DNA of 64,000 bases from positions 1,627,001 through 1,691,000 of the forward strand of contig NZ_CP058648.1 of assembly GCF_018141405.1 (NCBI RefSeq), in the 5' to 3' direction. Made by a program: the position numbers and the translations under genes. The stretch comes from Serpentinicella alkaliphila (GTDB lineage Bacteria; Bacillota; Clostridia; Peptostreptococcales; Natronincolaceae). This document shows, one piece after another, positions 44,722 to 54,515 of the stretch (its first letter is position 1; every line of letters begins with the position of its first letter). The notes below the pieces were generated by a model. The model searched no databases. It worked only from the letters and a program-made list of their open reading frames with translations, and was not told the DNA's origin.

Positions 44722-44751
44722 TTGACATTTTACTAATTTTATTGGTATATT
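44722..44751 (+). promoter_or_regulatory. promoter of the peptide transporter operon
   Basis: TTGACA (44722-44727), an 18-base spacer and TATATT (44746-44751). The leader of about 150 bases contains TCGCCTAT twice (near 44791 and 44810), of unknown meaning. Confidence 0.6.
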
Positions 44752-44909
44752 AGAGTATAGGCTTGATTATATTTCAGAATATTATCAAATCGCCTATTAG
44801 TTATTTTATCGCCTATATTTTTTCTCAGTAATAAAATGTTGGTGATTAAAATAGGATTGTTTGTGTGAAAGTGAACAAGCATTAATTATCTAAGGGGGGT
44901 TTTAAAAAA

Positions 44910-46451
44910 ATGAAAAAGACTATAGTTTTAGTATTAGCTTTATGCTTAGTTGTAATGGCATTTGCAACTGGCTGTAGCAAACCTGCAACAACTGAAGTTG
45001 GAAAAGCAGCTGATAAGGATACACTAGTTGTAGCTACTATGTCAGACGCAAGATCATTAGACCCACATGCGACTAATGACCAGGCTTCATCAAGAGTTAT
45101 GAAACAGTTATACAACACGTTAATGGAACAAAATGAAGATTTATCTTTAGATTTAGGACTTGCTGAAAGTTACGAAATGGTAAGTGAAACAGAGTACAAA
45201 TTCGTACTTCGTCAAGGTGTAAAATTCCACAATGGTGAAGAATTAACAGCTAACGATGTTAAATTTACTTTTGAAAGAATGTTAGCGCCAGAAACTAAAT
45301 CACCAGGTGCATTCTTATTAAATGCAGTGGATAGAATCGAAGTTGAAGATGATTATAACTTCACTATTCATTTAAAATTTGCATTCGGACCATTTATAAC
45401 TCATTTAGGACATACTGCAACAGCAATCTTAAATGAATCAGCTGTAGTAGCATCAGGTGCTGACTATGGAAGAAATCCTGTTGGAACAGGTCCTTTCAAA
45501 TTTATTAAATGGAACTCTGGAGATTCTATCGAGTTAGAAAGATTTGAAGACTATTATGAGGGACCAGCTGCTTCTAAGTTTGTAACATTTAGATTTATTA
45601 CAGAAAATACTCCAAGAGCAATTGCATTAGAAACAGGCGAAGTAGATGTTATCTATGATGCAGGTCCAGATGATTTCCCGAACTTAGAAAACACTGAGGG
45701 AATTACTGCTCTTAAAACAGATGGATTAACAACGTTCTTTATGGGCTTTAACACAAACAAAGCGCCATTTAACGATGTAAGAGTTAGAAAAGCTATTACT
45801 TTAGCTTTAGATACAGAGTTAGCAACAGAAGTTGCATTCAAAGGATATGCTACTGTAGCTAAAGGTCCTTTAGCACCAAATGTTGCATTTGCTAAAACTG
45901 ATTTACCAGGATACGCTCAAAATTTAGAAGAAGCTAAAGCATTATTAGCAGAAGCTGGATTTGAAAACGGGTTCAAAACAACTATTTGGACAAATGATAA
46001 TCCAATAAGAATTAAGTACGCTGAAATCTTCCAAGAGCAATTAGCCCAAGTTGGAATTGAAGTAGCAATAGAAATTATGGAGTTTGCTCCATATCTACAA
46101 AGAACTTCTTTAGGTGAGCATGATATGTATCTATTAGGTTGGGTTGCGGTAACTGGAGATGCAGACTACGGTCTTTACTCTCTATTCCACTCTAGTCAAT
46201 TTGGTGATGCTGGAAATAGATCATTCTATTCTAACCCTAGAGTTGATGAATTATTAGATATCGGTAAAACAAGTGCTGATGAAGCAGATAGAGCTGCAGC
46301 ATATGATGAAGCACAACAAATAGTAGTAGATGAAGCTCCATTACTATTCCTAGCATTTAGAGATGAACTTAATGCTCATAGAGATTATGTTGAAGGTTTT
46401 AGACCTCATATAGCAGGACATCACAAATTATATAAAGTTTACAATAAGTAA
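44910..46451 (+). CDS. peptide/nickel-type ABC substrate-binding lipoprotein
   Basis: The 513-residue protein has a lipoprotein signal with lipobox FATGC (Cys22), so it is anchored on the outer face of the membrane. The mature part is a family 5 solute-binding protein (SBP_bac_5): VATMSDARSLDPHATND at the start, then VKFHNGEELTANDVKFTFER, YGRNPVGTGPFKFIKW and a C-terminal FLAFRDELNAHRDYVEGF. Such proteins capture oligopeptides, dipeptides, glutathione or nickel complexes. It heads an operon with two permeases and two ATPases. The ribosome site aaggggggt is strong, as expected for the most abundant subunit. Exact substrate is not readable. Confidence 0.93.
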   Translation: MKKTIVLVLALCLVVMAFATGCSKPATTEVGKAADKDTLVVATMSDARSLDPHATNDQASSRVMKQLYNTLMEQNEDLSLDLGLAESYEMVSETEYKFVLRQGVKFHNGEELTANDVKFTFERMLAPETKSPGAFLLNAVDRIEVEDDYNFTIHLKFAFGPFITHLGHTATAILNESAVVASGADYGRNPVGTGPFKFIKWNSGDSIELERFEDYYEGPAASKFVTFRFITENTPRAIALETGEVDVIYDAGPDDFPNLENTEGITALKTDGLTTFFMGFNTNKAPFNDVRVRKAITLALDTELATEVAFKGYATVAKGPLAPNVAFAKTDLPGYAQNLEEAKALLAEAGFENGFKTTIWTNDNPIRIKYAEIFQEQLAQVGIEVAIEIMEFAPYLQRTSLGEHDMYLLGWVAVTGDADYGLYSLFHSSQFGDAGNRSFYSNPRVDELLDIGKTSADEADRAAAYDEAQQIVVDEAPLLFLAFRDELNAHRDYVEGFRPHIAGHHKLYKVYNK

Positions 46452-46541
46452 TACATTGAATTAAAAGACACTAAATAACAATAAATTGGGTCATGCATAA
46501 TGACCCAATTTTCAATTAATACGGAATTTGGGGGAAATTGT

Positions 46542-47468
46542 ATGCATAGGTATATTCTGAGACGATTACTATTACTAATACCTGTTATGCTGGGAGTTTC
46601 ATTTGTAGTTTTTACTATTATGTATTTTACACCTGGTGATCCAGCTCAGGTAATGTTAGGAGAAAGAGCACCAAAAGAGGAAGTGGAAGCTTTAAGAGAA
46701 CAGATGGGACTTAATGACCCATTCCATGAGCAATACTTTAATTTTGTAAAAAATGCCCTTAAAGGGGATTTAGGTAGATCACTTGTAACAAAACAACCAG
46801 TTACAAGCGAATTAATGGGGAGGTTTCCTGCGACATTACAATTAGCTGCAGCTGCGGTATTGATAGCTGTTCTTATAGGTATTCCAATTGGAATTATCTC
46901 CGCAACCAAGCAATACTCGGTCTTCGATATGGTAAGTATGGTTTTTGCCCTAATCGGAGTTTCAATGCCTAACTTTTGGCAAGGGTTAATGATGATATTA
47001 CTATTTTCAGTAACATTAGGTATGCTGCCTTCAGGTGGCTATGGTACATTTAGACATTTAATTTTGCCTGCTTTAACCATAGGTACAAGTTCAGCGGCTA
47101 TAATTACACGAATGACACGTTCAAGTATGCTTGAGGTAGTAAGACAGGACTATATTAGAACAGCTAGAGCTAAGGGCTTAAAAGAAAGTGTTGTTATTAA
47201 TAGACACGCTCTTAAAAATGCACTTATACCAATTGTAACAGTTATTGGTTTGCAGTTTGGATATCTTTTAGGTGGGGCAGTTTTAACAGAGTCAATATTT
47301 TCATGGCCAGGTGTTGGAAGACTTATGGTTGATGCAATAAGACAAAAAGACTACTTTGTAGTTCAAGGTGGAGTATTATTAATTGCACTAGCTTTCAGTC
47401 TTGTAAACCTAACTGTTGATATTCTTTACGCGTTTTTAGATCCTAGAATAAAGGCTCAATATAAATAA
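46542..47468 (+). CDS. ABC transporter permease, DppB-type
   Basis: The ATG after GGGGGAAA gives 308 residues (MHRYILRRLLLLIPVMLGVS), matching the family; in-frame codons upstream are non-native. Six membrane helices are evident. The BPD coupling motif is KNALIPIVTVIGLQFGYLLGGAVLTE with the preceding EVVRQDYIRTARAKGLKE, which contacts the ATPases. N-terminal PGDPAQVMLGERAP is typical of the DppB/OppB branch. It works with the DppC-type partner to form the channel. It is 90 bases after the binding-protein stop and 9 bases before the next gene. Confidence 0.93.
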   Translation: MHRYILRRLLLLIPVMLGVSFVVFTIMYFTPGDPAQVMLGERAPKEEVEALREQMGLNDPFHEQYFNFVKNALKGDLGRSLVTKQPVTSELMGRFPATLQLAAAAVLIAVLIGIPIGIISATKQYSVFDMVSMVFALIGVSMPNFWQGLMMILLFSVTLGMLPSGGYGTFRHLILPALTIGTSSAAIITRMTRSSMLEVVRQDYIRTARAKGLKESVVINRHALKNALIPIVTVIGLQFGYLLGGAVLTESIFSWPGVGRLMVDAIRQKDYFVVQGGVLLIALAFSLVNLTVDILYAFLDPRIKAQYK

Positions 47469-47477
47469 GGGGGGTAT

Positions 47478-48389
47478 ATGATGAAAACTACAATTGAAAA
47501 ACAAACTACTACAGTCATTCAACCTAATGCCCCTAAAAAACATAAAAAAAGAAGCCAATGGGCAGAGGTTTGGAGAAGTTTAAGAAGAAATAAAATGGCT
47601 ATGTTTGGATTAGCAGTATTATTAATTATTGTATTTACAGCGATCTTTGCTGACCAACTAGCACCATATAGCTACAGAGATCAAAACTTAAGAAATATTA
47701 ATCAACCACCAAATAGTCAACATATTTTAGGTACTGACGACTTAGGTCGAGATATGTTAAGTAGAGTTATTCATGGTTCCCGTATATCTTTACAAGTAGG
47801 TTTAGTTGCTGTAGGCATATCAATTATCCTTGGGGGCTCTTTAGGAGCTTTAGCTGGTTACTATGGTGGAAAATTAGATAATGCTATTATGAGATTTATG
47901 GATATATTTCTAGCCATTCCGCAGATTTTACTTGCTATTGCAATAGTAAGTGCCTTTGGTGGGGGGCTAATAAAGGTAATGATTGCTGTTGGTATAAGCT
48001 CCGTTCCAACATATGCTAGGATTGTTAGGGCTTCTGTTATTACTATAAAGGAACAAGAATTTATTGAGGCAGCAAGAGCTATTGGAGCAAATGATTTTAG
48101 AATTATAACAAAACATATCATCCCTAACTCAATGGCACCAATAATTGTACAGGGTACCTTAGGGGTTGCAGGGGCAATTCTTTCTGCCGCTGGGCTAAGC
48201 TTCATTGGATTAGGAATTACACCACCTACTCCTGAATGGGGAGCTATGTTGTCAAGTGGTAGAAACTTAATTAGAACTGCACCACACGTTGCTACGTTTC
48301 CTGGTCTTGCAATTATGATTACAATATTTGCATTGAACCTTTTAGGTGACGGTCTAAGGGATGCATTGGACCCACGACTTAAACAATAA
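47478..48389 (+). CDS. ABC transporter permease, DppC-type
   Basis: The 303-residue permease starts at the ATG after aaggggggt; the next codon is also ATG. A cytoplasmic N-terminal tail rich in Lys leads to helix 1 (MAMFGLAVLLIIVFTAIFADQL), and the DppC landmark HILGTDDLGRDMLSRVIHGSR follows. The coupling motif is EFIEAARAIGANDFRIITKHIIPN, and the C-terminus has GLGITPPTPEWGAMLSSGRN. It forms the channel with the DppB-type subunit and lies 22 bases before the first ATPase gene. Confidence 0.93.
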   Translation: MMKTTIEKQTTTVIQPNAPKKHKKRSQWAEVWRSLRRNKMAMFGLAVLLIIVFTAIFADQLAPYSYRDQNLRNINQPPNSQHILGTDDLGRDMLSRVIHGSRISLQVGLVAVGISIILGGSLGALAGYYGGKLDNAIMRFMDIFLAIPQILLAIAIVSAFGGGLIKVMIAVGISSVPTYARIVRASVITIKEQEFIEAARAIGANDFRIITKHIIPNSMAPIIVQGTLGVAGAILSAAGLSFIGLGITPPTPEWGAMLSSGRNLIRTAPHVATFPGLAIMITIFALNLLGDGLRDALDPRLKQ

Positions 48390-48411
48390 TTGGGATTGGA
48401 GTGAATAAACC

Positions 48412-49395
48412 GTGTCAGAGGTAATTTTAGATATAAGGAATCTTAGAGTTGAATATAAAACTCAGGATGGTTCTGTAAAAGCAGTAGAAAACCTTTCTTT
48501 TAACCTAAGAAAAGGTGAAACCTTAGGATTAGTAGGGGAGACAGGAGCTGGTAAAACTACAACAGCTCTATCAATTATGCAGTTAGTACCGAATCCTCCT
48601 GGAAAAATATTAGAAGGACAAATATTATTTAATGGAGAAGATTTGCTTCTTAAAAGAACTGAAGAAATGAGAAAAATTAGAGGTAATAAAATATCTATGA
48701 TATTCCAAGACCCTATGACATCTCTTAATCCTGTAATGCCAGTAGGCTTTCAAATTACAGAATCCATTGCACTTCATCAAAAGCTAAATAAAAAGGAAGC
48801 TGCTATAAAAGCTGAAGAAATGCTAGATTTAGTTGGTATTCCAAAGGCAAGAGCTGGAGAGTTCCCACATCAATTTAGTGGTGGTATGAGACAAAGGGTT
48901 GGTATTGCCATGGCCCTATCATGTAACCCTGAGTTACTAATATCCGATGAGCCTACTACAGCCTTGGACGTTACAATTCAAGCGCAGGTTCTCGAACTTA
49001 TGAAAAAGTTAAAGGAGCAATTCAAAACTTCAATGCTTCTAATAACACATGACTTAGGTGTAGTGGCTGAGGTGTGTGATAAGGTTGCAATTATGTACGC
49101 AGGGAAAGTTGTTGAATTTGCAGATGTTAATGCACTTTTCACTGAGCCAAAGCATCCATATACTAAGGGACTATTTGGTTCTATTCCAAGTTTAGATGAA
49201 GAGGTAGATAGGCTAAATCCTATTAGAGGTACAATGCCAGACCCTACTAATCTTCCTACTGGATGTACATTCCATCCTAGATGCCCTCATACTCAAGAGA
49301 TTTGTAAAACTAGGGAGCCAGATATAGTTGAACTTGAAGATGGTACTAAAATCTCATGTTTAATATATCAAGGGCTTGTAGCTACTGGAAAATAG
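48412..49395 (+). CDS. ABC transporter ATP-binding protein, DppD-type
   Basis: A GTG start gives 327 residues. The ATPase motifs are Walker [15 protein letters not shown]-loop [13 protein letters not shown], signature [15 protein letters not shown], Walker [13 protein letters not shown] and switch ITHDLGV. The C-terminal [18 protein letters not shown] is the oligopeptide/dipeptide-type extension with paired cysteines that may hold a cluster. It powers the importer together with the DppF-type ATPase encoded next. The ribosome site (ggag) is rather far from the start, so the exact start is less certain. Confidence 0.93.
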   Translation: MSEVILDIRNLRVEYKTQDGSVKAVENLSFNLRKGETLGLVGETGAGKTTTALSIMQLVPNPPGKILEGQILFNGEDLLLKRTEEMRKIRGNKISMIFQDPMTSLNPVMPVGFQITESIALHQKLNKKEAAIKAEEMLDLVGIPKARAGEFPHQFSGGMRQRVGIAMALSCNPELLISDEPTTALDVTIQAQVLELMKKLKEQFKTSMLLITHDLGVVAEVCDKVAIMYAGKVVEFADVNALFTEPKHPYTKGLFGSIPSLDEEVDRLNPIRGTMPDPTNLPTGCTFHPRCPHTQEICKTREPDIVELEDGTKISCLIYQGLVATGK

Positions 49396-49406
49396 GGGGG
49401 AAGATT

Positions 49407-50357
49407 ATGAAGGAAACTTTATTAAAAGTAAATAATCTAAAAAAATATTTCCCAACTAAGAAAGGGTTATTACATGCGGTTGATGGTGTAAACTTTGAAA
49501 TTAAGAAAGGTGAAACCCTAGGTATAGTTGGGGAAAGTGGTTGTGGTAAGTCTACTACGGGTAGAGTAGTGTTAAGATTAATTGAAGCAACTGATGGTGA
49601 AATATTATTTGAAGGAAAAGACATTAGAAAATATAGCGAAAGACAAATGAGAGATGCTAGAAAAGAAATGCAAATTGTGTTTCAGGATCCATTTGCTTCA
49701 CTAAATCCAAGACTAAGTCTTTCAGAAATAATTGGTGAGCCTTTTGAAATATTCAATATGTATAAACCAAAGGAAAGAGAAGAAAAAGTTGTAGAGTTAA
49801 TGGAATTAGTTGGGCTAAGTGAAAGACTAGTGAACACATATCCCCATGAGTTAGATGGGGGAAGAAGACAAAGAGTTGGAGTTGCAAGAGCATTAGCTTT
49901 AAATCCAAAGTTTATTGTTTGTGATGAACCAGTTTCTGCTTTAGACGTTTCTATTCAGGCACAAATATTAAATTTAATGCAGGACTTACAAGAAAAGCTT
50001 GGCTTAACATATATGTTTATTTCTCATGACTTAAGTGTTGTTAAGCATATAAGTGATAGAATTGCAGTAATGTATTTAGGAAAAGTTGTAGAGATAACTA
50101 CATCTAAGCAAATATTCCAGAACCCACTACATCCATATACACAAGCACTATTATCTGCTATACCAATTCCTAAAATTGGACAGAAAAGGAATAGAATTAT
50201 ACTTGAAGGAGATGTTCCAAGCCCTATAAACCCACCAAATGGCTGTAGGTTTGCAGGAAGATGTCCATATGTAATGGATAAATGCTTTGGACTTGAACCA
50301 GAGTTAATAGATGTAGGCGGAGATCACTCAGTAGCTTGTCATTTAGTTAATAAATAG
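49407..50357 (+). CDS. ABC transporter ATP-binding protein, DppF-type
   Basis: The ATG after GGGGGGAAG gives 317 residues; upstream in-frame codons overlap the previous gene. Motifs are Walker [15 protein letters not shown]-loop [13 protein letters not shown], Walker [13 protein letters not shown] and switch ISHDLSV. The signature reads [16 protein letters not shown] instead of the usual LSGGQRQR, with Asp for Ser and Arg for Gln. This variant is, to my knowledge, common in clostridial members, so it is not taken as loss of function. The end has [15 protein letters not shown] with the family cysteines. Last gene of the operon, followed by a terminator. Confidence 0.93.
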   Translation: MKETLLKVNNLKKYFPTKKGLLHAVDGVNFEIKKGETLGIVGESGCGKSTTGRVVLRLIEATDGEILFEGKDIRKYSERQMRDARKEMQIVFQDPFASLNPRLSLSEIIGEPFEIFNMYKPKEREEKVVELMELVGLSERLVNTYPHELDGGRRQRVGVARALALNPKFIVCDEPVSALDVSIQAQILNLMQDLQEKLGLTYMFISHDLSVVKHISDRIAVMYLGKVVEITTSKQIFQNPLHPYTQALLSAIPIPKIGQKRNRIILEGDVPSPINPPNGCRFAGRCPYVMDKCFGLEPELIDVGGDHSVACHLVNK

Positions 50358-50373
50358 TATATTCAATAATATA

Positions 50374-50398
50374 GCCCATGGGACACCATGGGCATTTT
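50374..50398 (+). terminator. terminator of the peptide transporter operon
   Basis: GCCCATGG-GACA-CCATGGGC makes a perfect 8-bp stem followed by ATTTTG. Confidence 0.85.
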
Positions 50399-50475
50399 GC
50401 ATAAGCTTTTAAAATGAATTTTTCTAAGTAATAGTCTAATAATATATATAATTATAATATATAAGGGTGGTTTTT

Positions 50476-51168
50476 ATGAGGATTAATAAATATATTAGTG
50501 AAACAGGGTTCTGCTCAAGAAGAGAAGCAGATAAGTTAATTGAAGCTAAAAGAGTTAAAATAAACGGGGGTATAGCAGAAGTAGGTAGTATTGTAGAGAT
50601 TGGGGATACAGTATACATAGATAATAATAAAACTGGTAAAAAGAAAAAAGCTATATATATAGCCCTTAATAAACCAGTAGGAATAACTTCAACTACTGAA
50701 AAACATATTGAAGGTAATATAGTAGACTTCGTTAATCACCCAGAGAGAATATTCCCAATTGGTAGGTTAGACAAGGATTCTGAGGGCTTAATATTACTGA
50801 CTAATAATGGGGATATAGTAAATAAAATTTTAAGGGCAGAAAATAACCATGAGAAAGAATACATAGTAACAGTAAATAAAAAAATAACTGAATCCTTTAT
50901 TGAGGGTATGGCTAAGGGTGTTAACATTTTAGGTACTAAAACAAAACCCTGCAAAGTCACTGCCATAAGTGATCGCGTTTTCAAAATTATCCTAACACAA
51001 GGGCTAAATAGACAGATTAGGAGAATGTGCCAAAAATTTGATTACAGGGTTGTAAAGCTTAAACGAATTAGGATAATGAATATACATTTAGGCGACCTTA
51101 GAATAGGTAAATGGAGAAATCTAACAAGTGGTGAATTAAGTGAGCTAATGAAAAATATCGACTATTAA
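50476..51168 (+). CDS. rluF: 23S rRNA pseudouridine synthase (RluF/RsuA family)
   Basis: The ATG after AAGGGTGG gives 230 residues. An S4 RNA-binding domain ([19 protein letters not shown]) is followed by a PseudoU_synth_2 catalytic domain. The catalytic aspartate is in [17 protein letters not shown], and the C-terminal motif is [14 protein letters not shown], typical of the RluB/E/F-RsuA group. In E. coli, RluF modifies U2604 of 23S rRNA; here the group assignment rests on the NRQIRRM motif and length. It is cytosolic and monocistronic. Confidence 0.85.
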   Translation: MRINKYISETGFCSRREADKLIEAKRVKINGGIAEVGSIVEIGDTVYIDNNKTGKKKKAIYIALNKPVGITSTTEKHIEGNIVDFVNHPERIFPIGRLDKDSEGLILLTNNGDIVNKILRAENNHEKEYIVTVNKKITESFIEGMAKGVNILGTKTKPCKVTAISDRVFKIILTQGLNRQIRRMCQKFDYRVVKLKRIRIMNIHLGDLRIGKWRNLTSGELSELMKNIDY

Positions 51169-52302
51169 CTAATAGTTTACTCTCACTAAAATGAATCTTA
51201 TACCCTTATTACTCCAGCCCAAATCCCATGGAACCCTATGTCTGTCAGAGTTATGAGAGTTTACCAGGGCATAGCCCTTTGAATCAGCTGAGGTTACAAC
51301 AGATATATGGGTTACCTTCCCTTGTTTTTCGTAAGCAACATAATCACCTGGTATTAATTTATATGTGCTCTCTAGTACCTCCGCATAGGCTCCACGGGCA
51401 ATTACAGATCCTCTTCCGCTATTTAACATATAGTCATTAAAACCATGGGCATTTATCCATGACTTACTCCCGGCCCCTCTTTCATAATTCCAAGTTCGAT
51501 TTTTCTTAAACTGCGCCCCCTCATATAGCATTTGTGATGCAAAATTTGCACAGTCACCACCAAGACTATTATAATTTCTATATTTAGAATTATATTTAAA
51601 TCCATACTTAGGAAGACTTGCGGCTCCACTATACATATCTACGTACTCCACAGCTTTTACCCTTCTTTCATTAAGGTTGGAAAGATCTTTGGGCGTCCCT
51701 GAATGGATAGTTTCTTTAATTTTGTTACTTTTTATATCATCTAATTCCAAGGAATCAGCAAATGGGTCCGTATACCATTCTTTACTAATAATCCAACCTT
51801 CTTCCTCATGGGGCATTAAGTCAATAGAATGATAAGTACCAATTCTAAAGGAATTAGTATCACGAGAGTCTTCATATTTATATATATATTCCGTTGAAAC
51901 AAGCAGATTAAGGGTGTAGCCTTCATTTTTCGCTTGAGCAGATCTTATTATAATATGAGAGTTTATATCATGAAATTGTACACCTTGTTTTTCTGACCAT
52001 TTATGTAAATACTTCATTTTTTTTATTTCGTGCTCATATGCCCATAAGCTTTTTTGTTCTGTCCTAATATATAATTCGTCTAATCCTTCAGTATCAGCTT
52101 TTAATAAGACACTATTTCTAAATTCAAAAATCTCATTTATTTTAGCATCTAAAAACTTTTGTAACCCTTCATCTAACTCAGTAAATGATGACATAGAGGT
52201 AGGCCTATGTAGATAGGACATTAATCCTGCGAATATGACAATTATAACTAGTATAATTATTATTGCATAAGTGAATTTTTTTTTAGAAATTATTACAATC
52301 AT
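51169..52302 (-). CDS. membrane-anchored amidase-domain (Amidase_6) protein
   Basis: The ATG after GGGGGAG gives 377 residues; an earlier in-frame ATG lacks a ribosome site. A single membrane anchor (TYAIIIILVIIVIFAGLM) is followed by a large outside region and a C-terminal Amidase_6-type domain (PF12671): LGGDCANFASQMLYEGA holds the catalytic Cys, GDYVAYEKQGKVTHISVV the His and ALVNSHNSDRHRVPWDLGW further active-site residues. Proteins of this class are common in spore-formers and probably cut cell-wall or peptide amides. The gene converges on rluF with the stops adjacent. Specific substrate unknown. Confidence 0.85.
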   Translation of the reverse strand: MIVIISKKKFTYAIIIILVIIVIFAGLMSYLHRPTSMSSFTELDEGLQKFLDAKINEIFEFRNSVLLKADTEGLDELYIRTEQKSLWAYEHEIKKMKYLHKWSEKQGVQFHDINSHIIIRSAQAKNEGYTLNLLVSTEYIYKYEDSRDTNSFRIGTYHSIDLMPHEEEGWIISKEWYTDPFADSLELDDIKSNKIKETIHSGTPKDLSNLNERRVKAVEYVDMYSGAASLPKYGFKYNSKYRNYNSLGGDCANFASQMLYEGAQFKKNRTWNYERGAGSKSWINAHGFNDYMLNSGRGSVIARGAYAEVLESTYKLIPGDYVAYEKQGKVTHISVVTSADSKGYALVNSHNSDRHRVPWDLGWSNKGIRFILVRVNY

Positions 52303-52478
52303 ATTTAACTCCCCCAATAAATGCTCTCCTATGATTATTATGAATTTAGGGCTAGTACTATAACTTCTATTTAAAAAGAAAAAAGGCAGGAAGATTGACA
52401 TTGTATAGAGAATAATAAAGATGTTAAAATTATTGTATATGTAAAATGTTTACATAGGATTAATAAGGAGGCAATGAA

Positions 52479-53492
52479 ATGATTCAAAGAACTTTAGGAA
52501 AAACAAATTTTGATATAGGTGTAATAGGTTTCGGTGGCATTCCGATTCAAAGACTTCCAGAGGATAAGGCTGTTTCAATAGTAAAACTGGCACTTGAAAA
52601 GGGTGTTAATTTTATTGATAGTGCTAGGGCCTATGGAGATAGTGAGAGACTAATTGGACTAGCTTTAAAGGGCCATAATAAAAAATGCTTTATTGCTACT
52701 AAATCTATGTCTAGAACTTATGATGCTATGAAAAAAGACCTAGAAATCAGTCTAAAAAATTTTGACTGTGGTGTTATAGATTTGTATCAATTTCACTTAG
52801 TAAAGACTAAGGGGCAATTAGATCAAATAATGGGACCAGACGGGGCTTATAGAGCATTAAAGGAAGCACAAGAGCAAGGCCTTGTAAAGGAAATTGGCAT
52901 AACAAGTCATGACTTCGACTTAATTAATTATGCCCTTGATACTGATTATTTTTCAACTATTCAATTTCCATATAATATAGTTGAAAGTCAGGGGGAGGCT
53001 TTATTTAAAAAGGCAGCAAAAAAGAATATTGGCGTTATAATTATGAAACCAATGGCTGGTGGAGCCCTAGATAATGGAAATTTAGCTATTAGATACATAC
53101 TTGAAAATCCAAATATCTCAGTAGTAATTCCTGGTATGGATGAAGAAAAGCAAGTAGAGGAAAATCTAAATGCTGGAATTAACTACATTCCATTATCTGA
53201 GGATGAGAAAGATGCTATAGATAAAATTAAAAGAGAGTTAGGAACAAAATTCTGCAGACGATGTGGATATTGTCTACCATGTCCTCAAGGAATAGATATA
53301 CCAGCTGCATTTTTAATGGAGGGGTATTTCACGAGATACGATTTAACAGAATGGGCACAATCAAGATATGACGCCTTACCTCATAAGGCTTCTGAATGTA
53401 TAGAATGTGGTGCCTGTGAGCCTCGATGTCCATATAATCTGCAAATAAGAGACATGTTAAAGGACGTTGCATTAAAACTAGAGAAAAGATAG
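52479..53492 (+). CDS. ferredoxin-type aldo/keto reductase
   Basis: The 337-residue protein has an aldo/keto reductase barrel (FGGIPIQRLPEDKAV, FIDSARAYGDSE with catalytic Asp and Tyr, Lys in ATKSM) followed by a C-terminal bacterial ferredoxin region with CRRCGYCLPCP and CIECGACEPRCPYNL, that is, two 4Fe-4S motifs. This fusion is frequent in clostridia and is thought to link carbonyl reduction to ferredoxin-type electron flow; the substrate is not known. Ribosome site aaggagg precedes the ATG. It stands alone. Confidence 0.9.
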   Translation: MIQRTLGKTNFDIGVIGFGGIPIQRLPEDKAVSIVKLALEKGVNFIDSARAYGDSERLIGLALKGHNKKCFIATKSMSRTYDAMKKDLEISLKNFDCGVIDLYQFHLVKTKGQLDQIMGPDGAYRALKEAQEQGLVKEIGITSHDFDLINYALDTDYFSTIQFPYNIVESQGEALFKKAAKKNIGVIIMKPMAGGALDNGNLAIRYILENPNISVVIPGMDEEKQVEENLNAGINYIPLSEDEKDAIDKIKRELGTKFCRRCGYCLPCPQGIDIPAAFLMEGYFTRYDLTEWAQSRYDALPHKASECIECGACEPRCPYNLQIRDMLKDVALKLEKR

Positions 53493-53654
53493 GGAATTAA
53501 ATTTAATGGACTTTATGCACTTCAAAAAAATGCTTAAAGTTCTTTTTATTTGTTTTTTAAGAAGTAAATGTACAAATACTATAGTAACAAGTTTAAATTT
53601 TGCTTAAATATGGTATTATATTAAGAGTATACAATAAAGAAAAGAAGGTGAACT

Positions 53655-54494
53655 ATGATAGAAATAGGAAAAATTCAAAAGCTAGAAATATTAAGAATGA
53701 CTTCAGTCGGAGCGTTTTTAAACTCTAAAGAAGATTCAGATGGCGACGATATACTTTTACCAAACAATCAGATTGATAGCGATTTAGAGGTTGGAGATGA
53801 AGTAGAGGTTTTCGTTTATAGGGACTCAGAGGATAGATTAATTGCTACTGTAAATAAGCCTAAGCTAACCTTAGGTCAATTAGCTTATTTAAAAGTTGTG
53901 GATGTAACAAAAATAGGTGCTTTTATGGACTGGGGCTTAGAAAAGGATTTACTGCTACCATTTAACGAGCAAACTGTTCGTGTAAGAGTAGGTAAGGAGT
54001 ATTTAGTTGCGCTTTATTTGGATAAAAGTCAAAGATTATGTGCAACTATGGATATATATAAATATTTACAGGAAGACGCACCATACAAAGAAGATGCTAG
54101 GGTTAGAGGTATAGTATATAAAGTAAATGAAGATGTGGGTGTCTTTGTGGCTGTAGATAATACATATTATGGTCTAATTCCAAAAAGTGAAGTATTTAGG
54201 GATTATAAAGTTGGAGAAAGAATCGAAGCTAGGGTAGTAAGGGCTAGGGAAGATGGAAAACTAGATTTAAGTATGAGAGAAAAGGCTTATCTACAAATGG
54301 ATGAAGACTCCAAACTAATTTTAGAAAAGCTTGAAAATAATAATGGAATACTATATTTAAATGATAAAAGTGATGCCAATGCAATTAAATTAGAATTAAA
54401 TATGAGTAAAAATGCTTTTAAAAGAGCAGTTGGTAGACTACTTAAAGAAGGAAAGATTAAATTTATAGATAATGGTATTGAATTATTAGATTAG
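53655..54494 (+). CDS. cvfB: CvfB-type S1-domain RNA-binding protein
   Basis: The 279-residue protein has repeated S1-like OB folds: residues about 1-65 (IQKLEILRMTSVGAFLN), about 70-130 (LAYLKVVDVTKIGAFMDWGL) and about 140-210 (VRGIVYKVNEDVGVFVAVD), then a winged-helix end (MSKNAFKRAVGRLLKEGKI). That order is that of CvfB/YitL, an RNA-binding regulator of virulence and metabolism in Gram-positive bacteria. The ATG follows aagaaggtg. The next gene starts 21 bases after the stop, so the two may be co-transcribed. Confidence 0.9.
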   Translation: MIEIGKIQKLEILRMTSVGAFLNSKEDSDGDDILLPNNQIDSDLEVGDEVEVFVYRDSEDRLIATVNKPKLTLGQLAYLKVVDVTKIGAFMDWGLEKDLLLPFNEQTVRVRVGKEYLVALYLDKSQRLCATMDIYKYLQEDAPYKEDARVRGIVYKVNEDVGVFVAVDNTYYGLIPKSEVFRDYKVGERIEARVVRAREDGKLDLSMREKAYLQMDEDSKLILEKLENNNGILYLNDKSDANAIKLELNMSKNAFKRAVGRLLKEGKIKFIDNGIELLD

Positions 54495-54515
54495 CATAGG
54501 CTAAGAGAGGATAAC

